Assembly: GCA_015069425.1 (NCBI GenBank)
Contig: SVIP01000006.1
Location: 1 to 64,000 of the forward strand
Origin: Clostridiales bacterium
GTDB lineage: Bacteria > Bacillota > Clostridia > Christensenellales > Borkfalkiaceae
Direction of reading: 5' to 3'
DNA length: 64,000 nt
Shown: positions 46,383 through 55,100 of the stretch, one piece after another
Position numbering within the stretch: position 1 is the stretch's first letter
Layout: each line of letters opens with the position of its first letter
Translations under genes and position numbers: made by a program
Notes under the pieces: generated by a model
What the model saw: the letters and a program-made list of their open reading frames with translations, nothing else
What the model was told of the DNA's origin: nothing
Database searches by the model: none

Positions 46383-47477
46383 TTACAAGCGTTTTGCGCT
46401 TTTACCGCCACTAAATGATAGAATACTTGTTGAATAAGTCTTTATTTCCGTAGATTTTTTTTTGTGTTTGCTCTCTGCAACCTCTATTAACTCGTTTAAC
46501 ATTCCCGAAAACTCTTTTAGCGTGTCGCAAAATAGATAATATGAGAGCGAGCCAGGAACGGAATTTATTTCATTTAAATATACCTTTCCCCCTAATACAA
46601 AGTAATCAATCCTTATTACTCCGATAAACCCAAGCGTTTGATATATTTTCTTTGTTATATTCTTTATTTTATCAGATATCTTTTTATCTATATCTGCAGG
46701 GAAAATCCTAGTGCCACTTTCATATTTATCATCAAAGGACAAAACTTTTCCCTTGCCGATAGGTCTTTCACACTCAGAAACACGAATTTCATCATCTTTT
46801 TTTCTATAAACCGCACAGTTTATTTCTATAAAATCTTCTAAACACGGCTCGATTATAACTGCCTCGCCATAGCGCAATGCGTACTCTACCGCACGCTCTA
46901 ACTCCTCTTTTGTGTCAGCCTTATTTACACCTATACTTGAACCCAATTTATTTGGCTTAACTAATAATGGATATTGCAAATCCTCTAATTCATTGACTTC
47001 GCTAGCAGAGTTGACCGTTACCGACGGCAACACCTTTATTTTAAGCGCTTTTGCAACTATTTTCGTAAACGCTTTATCCATTGCCACTGCAGATGAAAGC
47101 ATATCTGGCGATGCAAGCGGAATATTGCACATAGATAGTAGTCCTGCTAAACTTCCGTCCTCCCCCCTTTCGCCGTGCATACAGTTTATAGCAACTGCCA
47201 CTTCCGTAAGTTTATAGAGTCTTTTACCTTTAATTTCATAAAGGCGATTCTCCCCTGCTATAACCGAAACTTTACTTAATTTTTTGTTGTCTAATTTTTT
47301 ATAATTATCCAAATCGTAAAGTTCCTTGCCCGTTACCCAGTCGCCCGATTTGGTCACGTAAACAGGCAGTGCCTCATACTTTAATTTATCTATAGAGTTT
47401 AAAGTCATGACGCCCGTTATAATAGATACGTCGTGTTCTACGCTTTGCCCACCAAAAAATACTAAAACTACTTTCAT
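46383..47477 (-). CDS. ddl: D-alanine-D-alanine ligase
   Basis: Ddl makes the D-Ala-D-Ala dipeptide for peptidoglycan. The 364-aa ATP-grasp enzyme has GGQSVEHDVSIITG, MHGERGEDGSLAGLL, PLLVKPNKLGSSIGVNKA and YLNEINSVPGSLSYYLF. The dipeptide is the substrate of MurF, encoded 68 bases upstream. Confidence 0.95.
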   Translation of the reverse strand: MKVVLVFFGGQSVEHDVSIITGVMTLNSIDKLKYEALPVYVTKSGDWVTGKELYDLDNYKKLDNKKLSKVSVIAGENRLYEIKGKRLYKLTEVAVAINCMHGERGEDGSLAGLLSMCNIPLASPDMLSSAVAMDKAFTKIVAKALKIKVLPSVTVNSASEVNELEDLQYPLLVKPNKLGSSIGVNKADTKEELERAVEYALRYGEAVIIEPCLEDFIEINCAVYRKKDDEIRVSECERPIGKGKVLSFDDKYESGTRIFPADIDKKISDKIKNITKKIYQTLGFIGVIRIDYFVLGGKVYLNEINSVPGSLSYYLFCDTLKEFSGMLNELIEVAESKHKKKSTEIKTYSTSILSFSGGKSAKRL

Positions 47478-47545
47478 TAAAAAAACACCTCCGCAAAATT
47501 TTTCGCTTTGGTGTCTTATTTTTTTATCAATTGTTTTTAATTTTC

Positions 47546-49243
47546 TTAGTTATAATTATCGGGTAAATCGTTTTCAAAGAGCACCACGTCACCCTCTTTC
47601 ATAATCTCATTAAGTAGTGCGTTTCCTTTATTTAAGTTTTTAGCAAACTTAATGTTCTCTCTATTCATACCGCCTTCAATCAACCCGTTTATAAGCATTT
47701 CTGCGTTATGGTGACCTATAACTATAACCAAATCTGCATGAGAGGCTAGTTGTTTTCCAAACTCACGATTTGCAACGTTTTCCATCTTCCCTAGTTCAAC
47801 AAGCCCAGGCGTTAATACAATCTTTCTCCCCTTAAAGGTGTCTAAAACCTCCATTGCAGCGCCTATTCCGTCCACGTTTGAATTATAACTGTCGTCAATA
47901 ATAACTATCTTTTTATTGTTTGGCATCAATTCTAATCTATGCCCCACCGACTGCAATCTGTTAATTCCCGTCGCTATTTCTTTAGGCGTTAACCCGATTT
48001 TATAGGCAACTGCCGATGCTAGGCAAATATTTTTTACGCTGTGTTTTCCCAATAATACGGTAGTGCATTTAACGCTCTTTCCGTCCGCAAAGTTAAGGGT
48101 AAAAGTCATACCCCTAGTATCCGTTTTAATATCAGTTGCGGTCACTAAATTATTTTCTCCGTCTATGCCCGCACAATATTTTTCACCATTAAACCGTTCC
48201 ATTAATTCTAGCGAGTTAGCGTTATCAGAAGAGAAAAAACCCACGCTCCCCTCTACAAGGTTTTCAAACAGTTCGTACTTGGTATCTTTTGTATTTTCTA
48301 TTGAACCGAAAGTTTCCAAGTGTTGATTATTCACGCCTGTAAGTATACCGAATTTTGGCTTTACCATTTGCGCAAGTTCTTTTATATCCCCTTTGCTCCT
48401 AGCCCCCATTTCCGCAATAAACACGTCGTGAGTACTGTCAAGATTTTTTACGGTCAACGCTATACCTAGTGGTGTATTATAGTTTTCGGGCGTTGCCAAA
48501 ACTCTATAGCGTTGAGATAATATCGTCCTTAAAATTTCCTTAACACTTGTTTTTCCGTAACTGCCAGTAATGCCTATTTTTAGCACGCTAGAGGCGTTAA
48601 TTTTGTTAATTGCTATTCTTAAATACCTTTTTTTAAGTTTTCGCTCAAGGGGTTCGTTTATTCCGTAGGAAATAAAAAGTATATACGGCAATAAAATTGG
48701 CATACCGCAAATTATTGCATAACGAAGTTGAGCAAAAATCTCACTTTTAATTATGAATGCCAAAAAGTTCAAAAGCGTCACAACCGCAAAGGTAATAATC
48801 ACTAAAACCACCCAATAGGTTACGCAAAGCCTTACAATTCGCTTTGTCTTTCTGAGCGGAACTTTTGCATTCACACTGCTTTCCGTGTTAATATATAAAA
48901 TTGCAAACAATAAATATGACACAAAACCTATATAAGACCCCACCGTCTTTCCGTCATCACCGAAAAGTTTCGCCATAAGCGGAGCAAAACACATGTTTAG
49001 AACGCAGAAAAACAAGAACGCCAGCAAACACAATAGCATTAATCTTGATAGGTAAGGCGTTTGCTTGTTTGAAAGCCACTTAAAATATCGCCTTCCTTTA
49101 TATCCGCATTGCTGAAGCACCAATATAAATTTCATGGACGCAAAGAAGAGTAGCGTTGCGTTAAGCACGCTTAAGAAAAAGTATACCATTATTTGCTCGC
49201 CTGTAAATAATGCCGAGAATTGTTCTACGTTTAACGGATACAT
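47546..49243 (-). CDS. murF: MurF ligase with N-terminal membrane domain
   Basis: MurF adds D-Ala-D-Ala to UDP-MurNAc-tripeptide. The 565-aa protein departs from the usual 450 aa. Residues 1-205 hold about five membrane segments in place of the soluble UDP-substrate-binding domain. The Mur ligase core follows with the P-loop GITGSYGKTSVKEIL (about residue 225), TPENYNTPLGIALT, AEMGARSKGDIKELAQ and VIIDDSYNSNVDGI. It shares one base with the hydrolase gene. Ddl follows directly. Confidence 0.9.
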   Translation of the reverse strand: MYPLNVEQFSALFTGEQIMVYFFLSVLNATLLFFASMKFILVLQQCGYKGRRYFKWLSNKQTPYLSRLMLLCLLAFLFFCVLNMCFAPLMAKLFGDDGKTVGSYIGFVSYLLFAILYINTESSVNAKVPLRKTKRIVRLCVTYWVVLVIITFAVVTLLNFLAFIIKSEIFAQLRYAIICGMPILLPYILFISYGINEPLERKLKKRYLRIAINKINASSVLKIGITGSYGKTSVKEILRTILSQRYRVLATPENYNTPLGIALTVKNLDSTHDVFIAEMGARSKGDIKELAQMVKPKFGILTGVNNQHLETFGSIENTKDTKYELFENLVEGSVGFFSSDNANSLELMERFNGEKYCAGIDGENNLVTATDIKTDTRGMTFTLNFADGKSVKCTTVLLGKHSVKNICLASAVAYKIGLTPKEIATGINRLQSVGHRLELMPNNKKIVIIDDSYNSNVDGIGAAMEVLDTFKGRKIVLTPGLVELGKMENVANREFGKQLASHADLVIVIGHHNAEMLINGLIEGGMNRENIKFAKNLNKGNALLNEIMKEGDVVLFENDLPDNYN

Positions 49244-49959
49244 TACGTTTTTGAGAGCAAGAACTCCCTTACCTCCAAGTTAAATTTACAAGGTTTATCA
49301 ATAAAGCAAAAATGCCCTGCCCCCTTGTAGACAGACAGTTTGCTATTCTTTATGCCGTTATTTAGGCGTTTTGCCATATAAAGTGGGGTTTCCTTGTCGT
49401 CTTTACCAAAAATAACGAGTGTTTCATTTTCTATATCTTGTAAATAATCGTCAAGGTGTTCACCTATAATTTTCTTAAAACTTTCTTTCATTACGGGAGA
49501 TAGTGCAAGATAATCTTTTGAATAAAAGTTTCTTAACTTTTCTCGTCTGACAAAGGGTTTAAGTATATTAAAAAGCGTTTTTTTACACGCTTTTTTCAAC
49601 GTGATTTTAGGCTTTATTCCCGCACACCCCGTTAAAACAAGGCGGTCGCAAAAGTTCTTGTTTTTTGCGGTGGCTTTAATAGCGATTCTTCCCCCAAATG
49701 AGTGCGCAACGATATGCGGACAATTTAAGGCGTGCTTATATTTATACTCTTCAACTTCGTTTATATAATCGTCAAGCGAATAAGCATAATCCATTGCATT
49801 ATTTTCGCCAAAACCCTTTAGGTCGGGAGCAAAAACCTCGAACTCCCGCTCAAAAAATCGTGTTTGATAATTAAAACTATTTCCGCAAGAAAGATACCCG
49901 TGTAAAAACAATATTTGCCTATTTTCTTTGGTAGAAAATTTGCTAAAATTTGTATTTAT
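49243..49959 (-). CDS. Alpha/beta hydrolase with apparent AUA start
   Basis: This is a serine hydrolase of unknown substrate. The oxyanion segment ILFLHGYLSCG, nucleophile elbow VAHSFGGRIA (Ser), acid FGKDDKETP and catalytic His in GAGHFCFID are visible. An annotated TTG at 49911 would remove the first beta strand. The frame continues upstream, without ATG, GTG or TTG, to an ATA at 49957-49959. That ATA lies 7 bases after AAAGGAG and next to the rimI stop. This gives 238 aa. Its position between rimI and murF suggests an operon. Confidence 0.8.
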   Translation of the reverse strand: MNTNFSKFSTKENRQILFLHGYLSCGNSFNYQTRFFEREFEVFAPDLKGFGENNAMDYAYSLDDYINEVEEYKYKHALNCPHIVAHSFGGRIAIKATAKNKNFCDRLVLTGCAGIKPKITLKKACKKTLFNILKPFVRREKLRNFYSKDYLALSPVMKESFKKIIGEHLDDYLQDIENETLVIFGKDDKETPLYMAKRLNNGIKNSKLSVYKGAGHFCFIDKPCKFNLEVREFLLSKT

Positions 49960-49960
49960 A

Positions 49961-50392
49961 CTAAATCTCCTTTAACATTACCAAAGCGTTTTCACCATCG
50001 AAATAGTACTTCTTTCGTACGGAAATGGACTTAAACCCGAAAGATTTATAAAGGTTAATTGCTAGAAGATTACCCTCTCTAACCTCTAAAAAGACTTTCT
50101 CTTTTTTTTGTGCAGTTAGTTTTTCAAGTGCATAATTAATTAGCGCTTTTGCAACGCCTTTTCTTAAATGCTCTTTTTTTGTTACTACTCCCTCAATATC
50201 CGCCTCCGTTTCACCCACGGTTATTGTTAGAACACCGATAATCTCTCCCTCATTTTCCATACCAATGCACAAAAATCTGCCCTCGTTAAATGCAGAGATT
50301 AGCATATTTTCCTTCCAACCGTCAGAAAAATTATTCTCATACACTGCTAATATTTTAGAGATATCACTAGCAAAAAGTTCGGTTATTCTCAT
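49961..50392 (-). CDS. rimI: Ribosomal-protein-alanine acetyltransferase RimI-like (GNAT)
   Basis: The 143-aa GNAT enzyme has EGVVTKKEHLRKGVAKALIN (acetyl-CoA-binding R/K-x-x-G-x-A) and FLEVREGNLLAINLYKSFGF. Its position after tsaE-tsaB is the conserved tsaE-tsaB-rimI cluster. It overlaps tsaB by 4 bases. Confidence 0.9.
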   Translation of the reverse strand: MRITELFASDISKILAVYENNFSDGWKENMLISAFNEGRFLCIGMENEGEIIGVLTITVGETEADIEGVVTKKEHLRKGVAKALINYALEKLTAQKKEKVFLEVREGNLLAINLYKSFGFKSISVRKKYYFDGENALVMLKEI

Positions 50393-50997
50393 CTGCCCTC
50401 TTCCGCCTGACTTTTTCTAACGTAAAGGGGGGAAAGTAAATCTAAATCGTAACTTACTTTATCTATTTTTTCTTGTATTGCCTTTTCCAAACCATCGGAA
50501 ACGGATACTACTTTTACTGCTATATTTTCTATAGGCGTACTAGCAACCACCGTATCATACTCTTTAATAAGTTCTTCTACTTTTTCACGCATCAAGTAAG
50601 ACGGCTGGAAATCCACTTGTTTATTTTTATATCCACACACGTAAAAACCGTTATGTTTTGCATCAATCAACGCTAAAACCTTACCGCTTTCATTATATGC
50701 TAGCGTGTCAAAAGAAGTTACTGATAAACACGGTTTATTGAACGCAAAGCACATTGCTTTAACGGTTGCAACACCAATTCTTATGCCTGTAAACGAACCC
50801 GCACCTACAACGGAGGCAAAAAAGTCGGCTTTAGAAAAATTAAAGTCGCATTTACTTGCCAACTCTTCCACTCTAGGCATAAGTTCAACCGAGTGATTTA
50901 CACCACACTCGTCATCATTAAACCTAAAGACTTTACCGTCTTTACATATTAAAATAGTAAGATTTTTACCACTTGTATCTATTGCTAAATAATTCAT
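50389..50997 (-). CDS. tsaB: tRNA threonylcarbamoyladenosine protein TsaB
   Basis: TsaB partners TsaD and TsaE in making t6A37 on ANN-decoding tRNAs. The 202-aa protein starts LAIDTSGKNLTILIC and has VVGAGSFTGIRIGVATVKAM, typical of the ASKHA-fold TsaB. It overlaps tsaE by 4 bases. tsaD is not in the window. Confidence 0.93.
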   Translation of the reverse strand: MNYLAIDTSGKNLTILICKDGKVFRFNDDECGVNHSVELMPRVEELASKCDFNFSKADFFASVVGAGSFTGIRIGVATVKAMCFAFNKPCLSVTSFDTLAYNESGKVLALIDAKHNGFYVCGYKNKQVDFQPSYLMREKVEELIKEYDTVVASTPIENIAVKVVSVSDGLEKAIQEKIDKVSYDLDLLSPLYVRKSQAEEGR

Positions 50998-51404
50998 AAT
51001 ACGATTTTTCTCTCGTTTTCGTTAATTTTATTAATCGTCACTTTTTTATAAACTTCTGGCAAAACGTCCTCAATATTTTCCGCCCACTCGATTAAGCAAA
51101 TATTATCGCCGTTAAAGTAATCTGTTAGCCCCAACCTTTCCGCATCTTCCCCACAAGATAAACGATAACAGTCATAATGATATAACAAATCACCGTAAAT
51201 ATTTAAATATGCGTAAGTAGGACTTGTAACGCCGTCAAGCCCAAAAAATTTTGCCACGCCCTTGGTAAAGGCAGTCTTTCCCGCCCCTAAATCACCAGAT
51301 AAAACGACCACGTCACCCTTTTTTAAAGTTTTCGCATATTCAAAAGCAATTTGCTCTGTTTCTTTTGCACTTTTTGAAATTTTTTCCATGGTTTTATTAT
51401 ACAT
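50994..51404 (-). CDS. tsaE: tRNA threonylcarbamoyladenosine ATPase TsaE
   Basis: TsaE is the ATPase of the t6A system. The 136-aa protein has the Walker A motif LSGDLGAGKTAFTKG and TSPTYAYLN, then CLIEWAENIEDVLP. The start could be 51404 or the Met at 51389; neither has a strong Shine-Dalgarno, and the first overlaps the ribU stop by 8 bases. Confidence 0.93.
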   Translation of the reverse strand: MYNKTMEKISKSAKETEQIAFEYAKTLKKGDVVVLSGDLGAGKTAFTKGVAKFFGLDGVTSPTYAYLNIYGDLLYHYDCYRLSCGEDAERLGLTDYFNGDNICLIEWAENIEDVLPEVYKKVTINKINENERKIVL

Positions 51405-51990
51405 CTTTTTTATCGTTTTGCAAATTAATTTTTCTAAAAAGATAGGATACTTTTTTATATAGCAATACAGTTATTGTGGAAACGATTGCACTCTTAATTA
51501 AATTAAAGACTAAAACGTACGTCCAAAGCAGAGAAAACTGTTGTTCGCTAATCGCATTAGGAACGAACGGCACACTCCCCATAAAGAAAGGGAAATTTAT
51601 GTATTTATTAACTAAAAGCGATATGAGCGTTTGAAGAACGCACGCAACTACTAATGAAAAAATTACAGTTTTTAATCCTTTTTTATATTTATACAAAATA
51701 GATGGGAACAAAACGTAAAAAGAAGTTATTATAACGTTTGCAAGTTCGCCAACACCGCCAGTACTTCCCACAAAAATATGTATGCCTTCTTTTATCACAA
51801 CAACTATAAGTGCGGGTATCGGACCGTACATAAACCCAGCAAGCATAACGAACACGTTTGATAGGTCAAGTTCTAAAAAGCTTGCTGGTGTGCCTGCAAA
51901 AATCGGTATTTCTAATAGATATATCACAAATGAAAGGGCGGAAAACACCGCCATGCCTGCTATATTTTTGGTTGTAAACACGTTTTTCAT
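51397..51990 (-). CDS. ribU: Riboflavin ECF transporter S component
   Basis: RibU binds riboflavin or FMN in the membrane and pairs with an energy-coupling module encoded elsewhere. The 197-aa product from ATG 51990 starts MKNVFTTKNIAGMAVFSALS and has six membrane helices with FLELDLSNVFVMLAGFMYGP. The upstream FMN riboswitch fixes the substrate. The longer ORF start at 52035 is rejected since it lies inside the terminator hairpin. Confidence 0.92.
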   Translation of the reverse strand: MKNVFTTKNIAGMAVFSALSFVIYLLEIPIFAGTPASFLELDLSNVFVMLAGFMYGPIPALIVVVIKEGIHIFVGSTGGVGELANVIITSFYVLFPSILYKYKKGLKTVIFSLVVACVLQTLISLLVNKYINFPFFMGSVPFVPNAISEQQFSLLWTYVLVFNLIKSAIVSTITVLLYKKVSYLFRKINLQNDKKDV

Positions 51991-51999
51991 AATAAAAAA

Positions 52000-52023
52000 G
52001 CCCCTGAAAATTATTTTCGGGGC
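52000..52023 (-). terminator. Riboswitch-controlled terminator before ribU
   Basis: GCCCCGAAAAT pairs with ATTTTCAGGGGC, followed by TTTTTT and, 4 bases on, the ribU ATG. The only purine-rich ribosome-binding site (AGGGG) is inside the 3' arm, so the same stem can block translation. Confidence 0.8.
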
Positions 52024-52067
52024 GTGAAAAATCACAAAATTAAAGAGAAAAACACTTCTCCTAAAAA

Positions 52068-52173
52068 TTCTTTTCCCATCCGGACTATACCGTCGGTTTC
52101 GGAAATTAACCGAATCAGCCTTTCGGCTCGCAGACTTTACTGCCGATGGGGAATTTCACCCCGCCCCAAAGAA
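52068..52173 (-). promoter_or_regulatory. FMN riboswitch (RFN element)
   Basis: The minus strand carries the conserved RFN blocks GGGGCGGGGTGAAATTCCC, CCGACGGTATAGTCCGGATGG and the closing TTCTTT/AAAGAA pair. With FMN bound it should favour the terminator at 52000-52023 and reduce ribU expression. Confidence 0.95.
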
Positions 52174-52199
52174 TTAAATGTTTTTTGTTTATTGGTTAT

Positions 52200-52228
52200 A
52201 TTTTATAACTATTTATAAATTTTGTAAA
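52200..52228 (-). promoter_or_regulatory. ribU promoter
   Basis: TTTACA, 17 bases and TAAAAT on the minus strand start the transcript about 20 bases before the riboswitch. Confidence 0.7.
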
Positions 52229-52243
52229 GCGTTTTAAGGCCAT

Positions 52244-53101
52244 CTAAACGTTAACTGAAAATTTTTCTTGCAATTCCTTGCTAACCACAAGCGGATTTTT
52301 AAGATATACTCCGTCCACTTTTAAAGAAAGAAGTTCAGCGACAATATCAGTTTTTTCACTATCAATACACACGAACAACTTTTTCTTTCCTGAATAAGTC
52401 AATGCCGTTTTAGTAAATGTTGAAACACAATCTCTTTCTTCACCGTTGATTCGTAAAACCAATCGCTCGGCTTTAACAGACATAAGATGTGCAAGTGCTT
52501 TCTTTAACTTTTCATTATCTCCGTTAGAATTAACTATTAATCCCAAACGGTTTTTACTAATTTTAGACAATCTGTTTAACTGCATCTTGGTCTTTGACGG
52601 ATTTTTTAAAAACAACGCTATATCCGGCACGGTTATCATTATACTCTTAAATCCTCGCTTAGTGGCTTGTTTAACGTCCGCTAAGCGTGCATAATAAGAA
52701 CTCTCCCCCTTTGGGAAATCCAAAATTGCAGTAAACTTTAAGGGACTATCTTTAACCTTTTTTTGCGCTCCTTTTAAACCCGAAAAAAAATAAGGCGTAA
52801 CAGCGTACTCACCCACTCCGCTTTTTATTAGGCTTGTAAACCCATCGGTTTCTGAAAAATTTTCTTGCACTTCATCATTAAAGCAACCCGTCTTTGCCAT
52901 AAAACCTTTTATCTGATAATCATAAAATTCATTTTTTAGGCCACTTTCAGTCTTGCCAAGCGCCCTTGCTAAATCAAAACGAGTGTCAGTTTGCGGTTTT
53001 ACTTCAATCTTTTGGTTAGTTTCTTGTTTTTGCTCTTGAGTGCTTTCTAACTGTTCTTTTTCCGTTTGTTCGTTTTCTATTCTTTGTTCAACTTCCAACA
53101 T
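52244..53101 (-). CDS. Degenerate DeoC/aldolase-like TIM-barrel protein
   Basis: The 285-aa protein (ATG 53101 behind GAGGAG) begins with about 40 Glu/Gln/Lys-rich residues. A region resembling deoxyribose-phosphate aldolase follows: AILDFPKGESSYYARLADV, compare the DeoC VIGFPLG...K..E..A motif, and later strands LGLIVNSNG, AERLVLRIN and VDGVYLKNP. The DeoC catalytic lysine motif KTSTGF and the DMV acid are not seen. It may be a non-catalytic relative. The family call is tentative; I cannot assign a role. Confidence 0.55.
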   Translation of the reverse strand: MLEVEQRIENEQTEKEQLESTQEQKQETNQKIEVKPQTDTRFDLARALGKTESGLKNEFYDYQIKGFMAKTGCFNDEVQENFSETDGFTSLIKSGVGEYAVTPYFFSGLKGAQKKVKDSPLKFTAILDFPKGESSYYARLADVKQATKRGFKSIMITVPDIALFLKNPSKTKMQLNRLSKISKNRLGLIVNSNGDNEKLKKALAHLMSVKAERLVLRINGEERDCVSTFTKTALTYSGKKKLFVCIDSEKTDIVAELLSLKVDGVYLKNPLVVSKELQEKFSVNV

Positions 53102-53236
53102 AATACTCCTCAAACAATTTTTATATGTACAAAAAAATATGTATTATGTCATAAACGATAAAAAATCTTAATTTTTAACAAATAGTCACAGCAATCGGTA
53201 AGTTTTTTTTGTTAAATTTTTAAGGAGGTATAAAAA

Positions 53237-53479
53237 ATGAACTTTCCGTTATCCTTTTTTTTGGGTTTTATATGCACGGCAGGGTTGTTTGTTCTCTGTT
53301 ATATCTTAGTTATTGGTGCAAAAACGCTTTTATTTGCGGTCAAAAAATTTCTGCCAAAAAAAGAACTCCCTGTCCCAGTAGAGGTGGAAAAACCTACACC
53401 TAAAAAACCCAAAACCGTTAAAAGTATTGAAATAGACCCTGCTTTCGTTGATAAAATTTACGTCAAAAAATCATCTTAA
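53237..53479 (+). CDS. Small single-span membrane protein (80 aa)
   Basis: It starts MNFPLSFFLGFICTAGLFVL behind a perfect AAGGAGGT. One membrane helix (about residues 5-33) is followed by a Lys/Pro/Val-rich tail (KKELPVPVEVEKPTPKKPKT) ending DKIYVKKSS. It is convergent with rsfS, 4 bases away. No family is recognised. Its sharp ribosome-binding site makes it credible. Confidence 0.7.
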   Translation: MNFPLSFFLGFICTAGLFVLCYILVIGAKTLLFAVKKFLPKKELPVPVEVEKPTPKKPKTVKSIEIDPAFVDKIYVKKSS

Positions 53480-53483
53480 AGTT

Positions 53484-53828
53484 TTATTTATATTTAACAA
53501 TATTTTCGTCGTTGCCCCACAAACTTTCTAAGTGATAAAAAACTCTAGTTTCGTCGTTAAAAATGTGGACGATAACGTCGCCGTAATCAAGCACCGCCCA
53601 ACGTCCTTCTCTAACCCCTTCACGACGAACGGGTGCAACGCCAAGTTTATCCATTTCTTCTTCAACGTGATCAATAAGTGCACGAGTGTGCGTCATTGAA
53701 CGACCACCTGCCACTACGTAGTAATCTGCTACTTCCGTCTTTCCTCTAACGTCAATAGAAATAACGTCTTCAGCCTTGCGGTCAACGAGTGTTTTGCAAA
53801 TTTGTTCTGTAAAAGTTTTTGAATCCAT
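53484..53828 (-). CDS. rsfS: Ribosome silencing factor RsfS
   Basis: RsfS binds L14 and blocks 30S-50S joining. The 114-aa product starts MDSKTFTEQICKTLVDRKAE and has DYYVVAGGRSMTHTRALID and RWAVLDYGDVIVHIF. ATG 53828 follows GAGG at 8 bases. It is next to nadD-yqeK in the usual cluster. Confidence 0.94.
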   Translation of the reverse strand: MDSKTFTEQICKTLVDRKAEDVISIDVRGKTEVADYYVVAGGRSMTHTRALIDHVEEEMDKLGVAPVRREGVREGRWAVLDYGDVIVHIFNDETRVFYHLESLWGNDENIVKYK

Positions 53829-53846
53829 ATTATTTTTCCTCATTCT

Positions 53847-54971
53847 TTAGTTTTCTTTATAAAAATTATACGCATTTAGCGTTTCAACGTATATCTCTTG
53901 TTTTTTATTTTGTAAATGCAAGAGTTCTTCCCTTAAACATTCCCTAAAACAAAACTCAAAGTCATCTTTAAGATATAAATCTCTTAAATATTCAACGCCT
54001 TCGTAGTTTCTACCTTCTTCAACCATATCGGCAACAAAAATTAATTTTCCGAGCAAACTCATATCGGCTTTTCCCGAAGTGTGGTAACGAATAGCGTCCA
54101 AAATTTCCTCATCATTAATTCCCAACTCTTGCTCGGCAACAAAAGCGCCCAAAAAAGAATGTATGACTGGCTGAGGCACGCCCTCTGGCAATTTAAACCC
54201 ACTTACCGTAGTGTAATCACGGTATTTAGCAACGTCGTGCAAGGTAGCACTTATAAACACCTTTTGTTGGTCAAGCCCTAAATCCTTTGCTTTTGAAAGT
54301 GCGCTAATAACCACGTCTGCAGTGTGCTTAAGTCTTTTTTCAGGCAGTGCTTTTTTAACGAAGTCAACGTATTTGTCACCGTCATATAAATTATTTTCTA
54401 GTATATATTTTGCGACAGCAGGCGGTGCAAGAGTATCTAACGGTATACCGAATTGTGCATAGGTACGGATTTTAGTTGAGGAAAAATCCTTACCTATAAA
54501 ATTAAGCCTAATAAATTCTTTCCCAAAATGTTCTTTAAAATACTGCTTTTCAAAAGAAAAATCAGTAAAAACACCTTCTCTACCAAAAACTGCCAAATTA
54601 CATACGGCTAAAATACGCTCTGGATACTTCCAAGTCTTAAAATTAGTGAGCATATCACCGCCAACTATAAAAAACAATTCACAAGGGTTTTCGTTATAAA
54701 AATGCTCGACGGTTAAGTAAGTGTAACTCTTTCCCTCTTTTTGAATTTCATAGTCGCTAATTTCAATCTTTTCTTCCCCCTCAAAGGCTAGGTTAAGCAT
54801 ATTTAATCTATGTTTTGGGGAAATTGGCGCTTTAACTTTATGTGGTGGAAAAAACGTGGGCATTATTATTAGTTTGTCCAAATTTAATTCTTTTATTGCT
54901 GATTTTGCCACGGCAACGTGCTCAAAATGCACGGGATTAAAAGTTCCGCCGAAAATTCCGATTCTTTCCAT
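53847..54971 (-). CDS. nadD: NadD-YqeK fusion protein
   Basis: NadD adenylates nicotinate mononucleotide; YqeK hydrolyses Ap4A. Residues about 1-195 hold GIFGGTFNPVHFEHV with the HxxH motif, FIVGGDML and ISSTKIR-like FSSTKIRTYAQFG. Residues about 205-374 hold an HD domain with KHTADVV, TLHDVAKYRDYT, HSFLGAFVAE and YHTSGKADMSLLGKLIFVAD. They are usually adjacent genes; here they form one ORF. The start at 54971 fits NadD better than the Met six codons upstream; neither has a strong ribosome-binding site. Confidence 0.92.
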   Translation of the reverse strand: MERIGIFGGTFNPVHFEHVAVAKSAIKELNLDKLIIMPTFFPPHKVKAPISPKHRLNMLNLAFEGEEKIEISDYEIQKEGKSYTYLTVEHFYNENPCELFFIVGGDMLTNFKTWKYPERILAVCNLAVFGREGVFTDFSFEKQYFKEHFGKEFIRLNFIGKDFSSTKIRTYAQFGIPLDTLAPPAVAKYILENNLYDGDKYVDFVKKALPEKRLKHTADVVISALSKAKDLGLDQQKVFISATLHDVAKYRDYTTVSGFKLPEGVPQPVIHSFLGAFVAEQELGINDEEILDAIRYHTSGKADMSLLGKLIFVADMVEEGRNYEGVEYLRDLYLKDDFEFCFRECLREELLHLQNKKQEIYVETLNAYNFYKEN

Positions 54972-55100
54972 ATTTTTATTATCGCACATTTTAAAAATAA
55001 AATCAATAAAAATTTTTTCCTTTTCTTATGTAGTCATGGTATTTTTATCTTTTTTGAATAATTTATTAAGTTTTGGCAATAAAAAAAGAAAGGTAAAATT

